Position numbers and translations under genes: made by a program | Part shown: in pieces, positions 1 through 5,108 of the stretch | Numbering within the stretch: the stretch's first letter is position 1 | How the letters are laid out: every line of letters starts with the position of its first letter | Origin: Ignavibacteriaceae bacterium | GTDB taxonomy: Bacteria; Bacteroidota; Ignavibacteria; Ignavibacteriales; Ignavibacteriaceae | Direction: 5' to 3' | Assembly: GCA_031292465.1 (NCBI GenBank) | Contig: JARLHB010000266.1 | Coordinates: 1 to 5,108, forward strand | DNA: 5,108 bases | Notes under the pieces: generated by a model | Seen by the model: the letters and a program-made list of their open reading frames with translations, nothing else | Database searches by the model: none | Told to the model about the DNA's origin: nothing

Positions 1-888
1 CCAACTGTTATTTCCACTATTTTCAACTTGTATTCTTCCTTCTCGAACTTTAAACCATGGCTTATAACCTTTTATTGCAACCAGAACAGCTACCTCATCC
101 CAGCTCATTCTTCCAAATTCATCTTCTTTGGCTTTAGGAATACATAAGCTAAATACATCCCTAACCGGACTGTTCTGTATTTTTTCATTTCTTATTAAAG
201 GCAGGCCGGTTTTTATCTTTTCGCCAATTTCAAAACCGTCAAATACAATACGTGCAGGCCAATTTCTGCAGACAAATTTGGATGATACGGAATCTGCAAA
301 AAGGTTATACTCTCTGCCTGATGGATATTTACCAGCCATACTTACAAGCTGTTTCACTTTCCGTTTAATTAATTCCTTGCCTGTAAGCGGTGAATATTGG
401 TCTGGTTTAGATTTTAACAAATTTGCAAGATTAGTATAGAAGCCTACTGTTACAATTGTAACACTTTTATCAGGCTGTGAAGCAAGTATCTTTCTGTATA
501 TTGTTACCGGATCTGGGACGTCTTTATTACTTTTGACAGAGTATGTATACTTTGCCAGTATTGTATCCGTCCAATGCTGCCAGTCTTTTGTTTCAAGCGC
601 AGTTCCTTTGGGTACGCCGATGGGAATACCGGGGCGTTTAAAATATGTGTTGAATATATCCAGTACGCTTGCCACACCTTCATATTTTACACTGGCTACT
701 GTAGCCAATATGTTTGCGTATCCGCTGTCAGCCAAAGCATGTAAAACTGTTATTGCGCCAACATCATCATAATCTCCGCCCATATCAGTATCAAATATTA
801 CAGGTACCGGTTTTCTTGCAGAATTCTGTGCAAAGATAATTTGGAAGCAAAATACAATCATCACCTGTAACAATACTAATTTCTTCAT
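1..888 (-). CDS. Exported inosine/uridine-preferring nucleoside hydrolase-like protein, 3' end cut by the window edge
   Basis: This reading frame is open from an ATG at 888 to the window edge (296 codons, no stop), so the C-terminus is missing; the family is usually about 310-350 residues. Residues 1-20 form a signal peptide (MKK, hydrophobic core, then F-A before Q21), so the protein should leave the cytoplasm. The family signature is the Asp cluster DTDMGGDYDD at 33-42, which in nucleoside hydrolases binds Ca2+ and activates the water that cleaves the N-glycosidic bond of nucleosides. Supporting motifs are GFYTNLANLL (149-158), VSMAG (182-186), EYNLFAD (193-199, matching the E-x-N-x-x-x-D ribose-binding box) and SWDEVAV (262-268, whose Asp264 fits the C-terminal Ca2+ ligand). 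A Trp precedes that Asp where pyrimidine-type enzymes have His. The start is supported by AAAGGCGG four bases upstream. The family call is firm; substrate is unknown, and related secreted proteins may act on other glycosides. Confidence 0.88.
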   Translation of the reverse strand, partial: MKKLVLLQVMIVFCFQIIFAQNSARKPVPVIFDTDMGGDYDDVGAITVLHALADSGYANILATVASVKYEGVASVLDIFNTYFKRPGIPIGVPKGTALETKDWQHWTDTILAKYTYSVKSNKDVPDPVTIYRKILASQPDKSVTIVTVGFYTNLANLLKSKPDQYSPLTGKELIKRKVKQLVSMAGKYPSGREYNLFADSVSSKFVCRNWPARIVFDGFEIGEKIKTGLPLIRNEKIQNSPVRDVFSLCIPKAKEDEFGRMSWDEVAVLVAIKGYKPWFKVREGRIQVENSGNNSW

Positions 889-892
889 TTTT

Positions 893-900
893 CCGCCTTT
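893..900 (-). promoter_or_regulatory. Ribosome binding site of the nucleoside hydrolase gene
   Basis: Read on the minus strand, AAAGGCGG is a near match to the AGGAGG Shine-Dalgarno core and is followed by AAAA and the ATG at 888. The spacing of four bases is slightly short but workable. It supports the 888 start, which also gives a clean signal peptide. Confidence 0.6.
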
Positions 901-955
901 ACATTTTTATGTATAATATGATAGAACTTTAACAGGTATTAATAACATTATCTAA

Positions 956-984
956 AGTATAATTACTTTACTATTAAAGCTCAA
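956..984 (-). promoter_or_regulatory. Candidate sigma-70-like promoter for the nucleoside hydrolase gene
   Basis: On the minus strand TTGAGC (984-979) is followed after 17 bases by TATACT (961-956). The -35 matches TTGACA at four of six positions and the -10 matches TATAAT at five of six, with ideal spacing. It would give a leader of roughly 60 bases before the ATG at 888. The region is very AT-rich, so a chance match is possible, and Bacteroidota relatives often use a different consensus (TTG / TAnnTTTG). If real, the hydrolase gene can be transcribed independently of the upstream gene. Confidence 0.35.
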
Positions 985-1002
985 TTAACTTATCCGGATA
1001 TT

Positions 1003-1725
1003 TTACTTCAGAAGCATCATTTTTTTGATAAGTGAATAATTACCTGATTGTATTTTATACATATATACCCCCGAAGCAAGTTTTGCAGCATCGAAAGTTA
1101 CATTATAAGTACCTGCTTTCTGTTCCTTGTTAACCAGGCATGCAACTTCCTGGCCTAAAACATTATATACTTTCAGAGTTACAAGACCGCTTTGCGGAAT
1201 ACCGTATTTGATTATAGTTGCCGGATTAAACGGATTAGGATAATTTTGTAACAAACTATAACTGGCAGCAACTTCATCTTTTTTATCATTAACACCCGCG
1301 GCTGAACTATACAACTTAAATTCAGCAAGACATAACCAGTAAGCAATAAAGGGGTAATCTGGCCGTAACTTTGTAGCGTATATTCTTATAAATCGGCATC
1401 TTACAGGAGAGGAAAAAGTAAATACTTCTCCATCCTGATTTTGTGGAGAAGGATAATTTGTATAGCTTTGCCCGGGAACGTCAGTCCAATTAAATGCGTC
1501 TGAGCTATACTGAATTTTAAAGTCTTGTGGAAAACACATTACTGAATCTCCATCCTGCCTTGGAACTAATACAACTTTAGCAACACTTTTAAATGTTCGC
1601 TGGTCTATGCATATCCATTCCTCACCATTTGGAGTATTATGCCCGGCACTTGCCCACCAGTCAGATGGATTATTATTAAGTACATTTTGAACATTAACCC
1701 ATGAAGCTGCATTTGAAGATGATAC
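1003..1725 (-). repeat. C-terminal F5/8-plus-T9SS module, copy A
   Basis: This stretch encodes residues 411-650 and the stop codon of the putative glycoside hydrolase. It aligns without any gap to 3076-3798 in the neighbouring gene, same orientation. By hand count about 177 of 240 residues are identical (roughly 74%). The most conserved DNA is 1544-1584, identical over 41 bases to 3617-3657, including silent positions. Similarity falls off sharply upstream of the F5/8 domain, where the two proteins become unrelated. Confidence 0.9.
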
Positions 1726-2955
1726 TGCTATGGGCAATTCGCTGTTAGCTGTACCATTCAACCAATTGGATATAGCTTCAATTACTCCCGGAGTTTTAAC
1801 TTCAAATTGATCACCTGCTGTTATCCACCAGCCGAATAGACACATCATCTTAGCCCCAGCTTCCGATAGATGATCAAAAAGCTGTGCTGCTCCCTGTTCA
1901 GTTCGTGTTGAATTACTAAAGTCTATCTCTGAAGCTCCCCACTCCGAATATTGCAGATTATTAAATATCTTTGAAGTTGTATCTATGTTAATTAAATAAT
2001 CTGTTGCGGTTACTCCCGGACGGGAGTATTGATTAGTAGCTGATTCAATTGGAAGAACCCTGCCATCACTGAATGAAATCGGTGACTGCGATTCCGGAAT
2101 AGTTGCTACAGCTGTAAAGTGCGTATATATGCGATTTTGGGGTATACCATTTTCATAACATGTTTTTGTCCAGAATGCAATATAATCCTGAACTACATTG
2201 GACATTAAACCATGGATAACCTGATCTTCTGTTTTACCTTCCAATGATGCTATTTTCTTAACTGAATCTAAAGTATAGCCTTTACTAGTTAAGGCAGCAT
2301 AACCGGTATTAACCTCATCGCTATCGCTATATGTTATTCCATTATATGTTGGAAGCGGGTTCAGGTTTATAGTTCCATAACCTTTCATTGTATAATAACC
2401 CGATTCCCATCCAACTACTAAACCTGCAAATAAATATTGTTTACCGGATGATTGCCATTTTGCAAGTCTGTTCACAATTGGGGGGATAACTCCATTTACA
2501 AGCTTATTCTCAATCTCCAAACGGAGTTTCGAGCTTTCATAGTTCCTTGGGGCTTCAACTGTAAACCAAGTCCCCCAATTAATCCACCGCCGTTTAACTA
2601 ATGGGCCATATTTATGGCCATTCGCGGGCCAACCCGTCCATTCAACTAATTCTGAGTCTGTTGATGTTGTATTATAATTCCAGTCATCAAGCTTTATTAG
2701 AACTGGATAACCACTTGACTCTGCTAAATCCAATGCCTGCTCTGTTTGTTGATTCAATGTATTAACATCAGTATTCATTGTATATAGTATTACACCAAAA
2801 GCAAGTTGCCGGCTGCTATCTTTTGACATTGAATTAAATTGCTGGGAAAATGTATAAGGACTTCCAAGAATTGTAAGGTAAGTTGGATCTGTTGATCGGG
2901 CAGGTAATATTATGCTTAGAATAAAGAACAATTGAATGAAAATTGTTTTTTTCAT
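1003..2955 (-). CDS. Secreted putative glycoside hydrolase with F5/8 type C domain and T9SS sorting domain
   Basis: Complete 650-residue protein. Residues 1-21 are a signal peptide (MKK, hydrophobic stretch, then A-R-S-T). Residues about 25-400 form a domain rich in Trp, Tyr and acidic residues that looks like a TIM-barrel glycoside hydrolase: KLDDW at 89-92, a GWESG motif with Glu184 after a hydrophobic strand (FAGLVV), YTHF at 277-280, and YSEWG with Glu338. Glu184 and Glu338 are plausible acid/base and nucleophile residues, but I cannot place the domain in a named family. Residues about 405-552 are an F5/8 type C (discoidin, CBM32-like) domain, with DWW (432-434), EEWICIDQR (445-453), VVLVPR (461-466), DFKIQYSS and RFIRIYATKL (521-530); such domains often bind sugars. 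Residues about 566-650 are a T9SS type A sorting domain (NYPNPFNP at 571-578, GVYMYK, tail KKMMLLK), implying export across the outer membrane and probable surface attachment. The C-terminal 240 residues closely match the upstream gene. Export and domain calls are strong; the enzymatic role is inferred. Confidence 0.85.
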   Translation of the reverse strand: MKKTIFIQLFFILSIILPARSTDPTYLTILGSPYTFSQQFNSMSKDSSRQLAFGVILYTMNTDVNTLNQQTEQALDLAESSGYPVLIKLDDWNYNTTSTDSELVEWTGWPANGHKYGPLVKRRWINWGTWFTVEAPRNYESSKLRLEIENKLVNGVIPPIVNRLAKWQSSGKQYLFAGLVVGWESGYYTMKGYGTINLNPLPTYNGITYSDSDEVNTGYAALTSKGYTLDSVKKIASLEGKTEDQVIHGLMSNVVQDYIAFWTKTCYENGIPQNRIYTHFTAVATIPESQSPISFSDGRVLPIESATNQYSRPGVTATDYLINIDTTSKIFNNLQYSEWGASEIDFSNSTRTEQGAAQLFDHLSEAGAKMMCLFGWWITAGDQFEVKTPGVIEAISNWLNGTANSELPIAVSSSNAASWVNVQNVLNNNPSDWWASAGHNTPNGEEWICIDQRTFKSVAKVVLVPRQDGDSVMCFPQDFKIQYSSDAFNWTDVPGQSYTNYPSPQNQDGEVFTFSSPVRCRFIRIYATKLRPDYPFIAYWLCLAEFKLYSSAAGVNDKKDEVAASYSLLQNYPNPFNPATIIKYGIPQSGLVTLKVYNVLGQEVACLVNKEQKAGTYNVTFDAAKLASGVYMYKIQSGNYSLIKKMMLLK

Positions 2956-2965
2956 TAAATAGTTA

Positions 2966-2970
2966 CCTTT
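2966..2970 (-). promoter_or_regulatory. Weak ribosome binding site of the putative glycoside hydrolase gene
   Basis: On the minus strand AAAGG lies ten bases before the ATG at 2955, which is a partial Shine-Dalgarno match at somewhat long spacing. The start is better supported by the signal peptide that begins exactly at this ATG with MKK. Confidence 0.4.
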
Positions 2971-3015
2971 AATTGTAATAAATTAAAATTGATTAATGGG
3001 ACTCAAAATTAAGAA

Positions 3016-3048
3016 GGTTAAGCAGATTTATTGTCAACCTGCTTAACC
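3016..3048 (-). terminator. Hairpin, probable intrinsic terminator of the beta-helix gene
   Basis: The arms 3016-3025 (GGTTAAGCAG) and 3039-3048 (CTGCTTAACC) are perfectly complementary over 10 bp around a 13-base loop. On the minus strand the stem begins 27 bases after the stop codon of the beta-helix gene and is followed by a T-rich but interrupted tract (TTCTTAATTTTGAG). Position and stem suggest transcription termination before the next gene. The stem is only moderately GC-rich, the loop is long and the U-tract is imperfect, so it could be leaky or act in mRNA 3'-end stability. Confidence 0.6.
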
Positions 3049-3075
3049 CATCATAAATATTCTTATTTCAAAATA

Positions 3076-3798
3076 TTACTTTAAGAGCATCATCTTCTTT
3101 GTTAATGAAAAATCTCCTGCCTGAATTTTATACATATAAACTCCGGAGGCTAATTTAGACGCGTTGAAATTAACATTGTAATTACCAGCTTTTTGTACCT
3201 GGTTTACTAAGGATGCAACTTCCTGACCAAGAATATTATATATTTTTAGAGTAACCAACCCTTGCTTCTTAATACTATAATTAATGATTGTAGTAGGATT
3301 AAATGGATTGGGATAATTTTGCGATAAGCTATAACTTTTAACAACTTCATTTGTTTTTCCATTTACACCGGTTGCTGTATTATATAAATTAAATTCAGCA
3401 AGACAGAACCAGTAAGCTAAAAATGGATAATCTGGCCTTAACTTTGTAGCATCTATACGTATGTATCGGCAGCTTATAGGAGAAGAAAAGGTAAATGTCT
3501 CTCCGTTCTGATTTTTAGGTGACGGATACTCTGTATAGCTTTGGCCGGGAACATCAGTCCAATCAGTTCCATTTGAACTATATTGAATTTTAAAATCTTG
3601 TGGGAAACACATTACAGAATCTCCATCCTGCCTTGGAACTAATACAACTTTAGCAACTGTTTTTGCAACACGTTGATCTATATATATCCATTCCTCTCCA
3701 TCAGGTGTACTATGACCGCCACTTGACCACCAATCAGTCTTATTACTATCAAGAGCATTCATTGGCCCTGCCCAGGAAGCTGCAATTGATGAGGCAAT
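3076..3798 (-). repeat. C-terminal F5/8-plus-T9SS module, copy B
   Basis: This is the partner of the module at 1003-1725: the last 240 codons and stop of the beta-helix gene, ungapped against copy A. The F5/8 core (VAKVVLVPRQ through DFKIQYSS) is the most conserved part, while the N-terminal edge and the linker before the sorting domain vary most. Conserved cysteines (in MCFPQDF, in S/R-C-R-Y/F-IRI and in F/L-C-LAEF) occur at matching places in both copies. Confidence 0.9.
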
Positions 3799-5108
3799 AG
3801 CTGTATCTTTAGCGTTAGCTAAATTGAGCTGTGTTTCGCTTTGTAAAAGGATATGATTCATAACCTGAGATTTATTTTTTAACCAGACATCTTTTGCCTC
3901 AGGGAACCAGTTCAAATCACCGAGTGGCAGCCCTTCAATTGAGGCAGTTAATAATTGTGAATTTGTATAGGCACCATTAACTCTTGGCCATACAGTCGGG
4001 TTACCCTCATTATGACCATTTGGTTCTTTTGTAAAGAGCATGCTGGGCCATGCAGAGGCAGAAGGATATTGATCAGCCGGAAGGCCAAGTTCCATTTTAA
4101 AAGAATCCGTCTTCCAGGCTACTGTGGAATCTGTATATGCATAAATTGTTGAGTCTTTAAAGCCAGGATCAATAAAGGATGAATTGCCTACCTTATAAGG
4201 CTCACTATTTGGTATATACTCAATATTATTACCATTTAAGAAATATGGGAAATTCGTTTTATCATAAAACATCTGTGCTTCCCTGCTCGAATCCCTTACA
4301 GAGGAAGGCATTACTAACGGTCTTAAATATGCATTTTGGTTATTTGCTGCCGCTAATTGTATGTCTGCATTTATTCTTGGATCAATACAATTAAAATTGT
4401 ATTCTATAAATGCTTTCCGCTGGCTCGGGAATGACTCATTTGTCAATGTATCAACGCCGAACAAACTTGTAAGCCTACGAGCTGATCCGTCTGGCCGTGA
4501 TTCATTCCAGGTATCAACAAAAGGATCATAGCATCCCTGCCACAGCAAGTTATTGGTAAAGAAATCTGAATTTTTAATGTAACTATATTCTAATTCTGCT
4601 TTGGGATATAGGATTGTATTGTGGTTAAGCCATATAAAGTTGGTTATACCCTGAGTAAAATTTTCTGCATGATAAATAAACAAAGCTACATTTACAAAAG
4701 TATTATTTTCAACATATAATGTATCCCAGTTAATATCTCTCGTACCTTCACTATGGAATAACCAGCCGTCCCATGGGCTTATAGTATTTCCGTTCCGAAG
4801 GAATACAGAATTAGTGACATATGTTTCCTTTTTATCGGCATTAGTATTAAGCAAACTTTGCCATCCTACAGGATCAACTACAATTGAATCCATAACAACT
4901 CTTGCATTTGCTGTTTGATAAAATGTCCATGCGCCAACCGAATTATTTAGATCTGCTGTAATTATAAAGACATGTTTAAAAGTAATATTACCCATAATAT
5001 TAAACATATTTACAAAAGTTGCGCCGTCTGAACTTGTACCATCCTGAATTTGCGCCAGCATTACATTCGCATTGGCAGGTACCTCCCCGATAATTTCAAT
5101 TGGTGTAC
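3076..5108 (-). CDS. Secreted beta-helix protein with F5/8 type C domain and T9SS sorting domain, 5' end outside the window
   Basis: The frame stays open from the stop at 3076-3078 to the right edge. The ATG at 5061 is unlikely to be the start: in-frame codons continue upstream of it (reading T-P-I-E-I-I-G-E-V-P-A-N-A-N-V), there is no signal peptide after it, and an exported T9SS protein needs one. Numbering from that Met, residues about 1-180 show short repeating strand units with N/V/I/F ladders (for example VTNSVF, VENNTFVNV, LNHNTI, IKNSDFFTNNLL), typical of right-handed parallel beta-helix proteins such as polysaccharide lyases; no catalytic site can be assigned. Residues about 180-417 are unrecognised and Pro/Asn/Tyr-rich. 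Residues about 418-562 are an F5/8 type C domain (DWW 443-445, EEWIYIDQR 456-464, RYIRIDATKL 532-541). Residues about 577-661 are the T9SS sorting domain (NYPNPFNP 582-589, tail KKMMLLK). The protein probably binds or processes a polysaccharide at the surface; a purely structural or adhesive role is equally possible. Confidence 0.85.
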   Translation of the reverse strand, partial: TPIEIIGEVPANANVMLAQIQDGTSSDGATFVNMFNIMGNITFKHVFIITADLNNSVGAWTFYQTANARVVMDSIVVDPVGWQSLLNTNADKKETYVTNSVFLRNGNTISPWDGWLFHSEGTRDINWDTLYVENNTFVNVALFIYHAENFTQGITNFIWLNHNTILYPKAELEYSYIKNSDFFTNNLLWQGCYDPFVDTWNESRPDGSARRLTSLFGVDTLTNESFPSQRKAFIEYNFNCIDPRINADIQLAAANNQNAYLRPLVMPSSVRDSSREAQMFYDKTNFPYFLNGNNIEYIPNSEPYKVGNSSFIDPGFKDSTIYAYTDSTVAWKTDSFKMELGLPADQYPSASAWPSMLFTKEPNGHNEGNPTVWPRVNGAYTNSQLLTASIEGLPLGDLNWFPEAKDVWLKNKSQVMNHILLQSETQLNLANAKDTAIASSIAASWAGPMNALDSNKTDWWSSGGHSTPDGEEWIYIDQRVAKTVAKVVLVPRQDGDSVMCFPQDFKIQYSSNGTDWTDVPGQSYTEYPSPKNQNGETFTFSSPISCRYIRIDATKLRPDYPFLAYWFCLAEFNLYNTATGVNGKTNEVVKSYSLSQNYPNPFNPTTIINYSIKKQGLVTLKIYNILGQEVASLVNQVQKAGNYNVNFNASKLASGVYMYKIQAGDFSLTKKMMLLK

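Noticed and set aside
128..439. Forward-strand open frame of 103 codons
   Set aside because: It lies wholly antisense to the nucleoside hydrolase, whose family motifs are clear; no ribosome site or recognisable domain.
533..772. Forward-strand open frame of 79 codons
   Set aside because: Also antisense to the nucleoside hydrolase, with low-complexity Ser/Ala/Thr content and no recognisable motif.
910..980. Short AT-only hairpins after the 1003 stop (for example CTTTA-ATAG-TAAAG on the minus strand)
   Set aside because: Stems of five or six A/T-rich pairs without a following T-tract are expected by chance in such AT-rich DNA; not called as a terminator.
2975..3006. Possible promoter TTGAGT ... 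TTTATT upstream of the putative glycoside hydrolase
   Set aside because: Both hexamers match only four of six positions in an AT-rich spacer and the spacing is 18; too weak to call, although a promoter is likely somewhere in this gap.
1003..3798. Direct repeats as possible ends of a mobile element
   Set aside because: The repeats are coding, in frame and correspond to protein domains; there is no transposase, terminal inverted repeat or target-site duplication.
4179..4394. Forward-strand open frame of 71 codons
   Set aside because: Antisense to the unrecognised middle region of the beta-helix protein; no supporting start signal or domain.

Overview
The window is AT-rich bacterial DNA carrying three genes, all on the minus strand. 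The two larger proteins end in a type IX secretion (T9SS) sorting domain of the form Q-N-Y-P-N-P-F-N-P ... L-G-Q-E-V ... K-K-M-M-L-L-K. This style, with a 'YPNPFNP' box and a 'MLLLK'-like tail, is typical of the Ignavibacteria/Ignavibacteriales branch near Bacteroidota. That lineage is my inference from protein style; there is no rRNA or other marker gene in the window.

Layout in the direction of transcription (right to left): (1) 5108-3076, a secreted protein whose 5' end lies outside the window. It has a predicted right-handed beta-helix region, an unrecognised middle region, an F5/8 type C (discoidin, CBM32-like) domain and a T9SS sorting domain. (2) A 120-base gap with a good hairpin (3016-3048), probably the terminator of gene 1. 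(3) 2955-1003, a complete 650-residue secreted protein with a signal peptide, a large N-terminal domain that looks like a glycoside-hydrolase (TIM-barrel) fold of unassigned family, and the same C-terminal pair of domains. (4) A 114-base gap with a candidate promoter. (5) 888-1, a nucleoside hydrolase of the IU_nuc_hydro family with a signal peptide, cut off at the left edge just before its C-terminus.

The two large proteins share an ungapped C-terminal module of 240 residues (about 74% identical by hand count, including a 41-bp stretch of identical DNA) on unrelated N-terminal domains. This points to duplication and shuffling of a 'binding plus export' cassette. Together the genes look like part of a locus for extracellular handling of carbohydrate or other glycosides: two surface or secreted proteins with a carbohydrate-binding-type module and one exported nucleoside hydrolase. 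No transporter, SusC/SusD pair, regulator, RNA gene, mobile element or CRISPR array is visible, so the shared pathway is inference only. I saw no strong evidence for a wholly new system; the best leads are the unassigned catalytic-like domain and the shuffled module.
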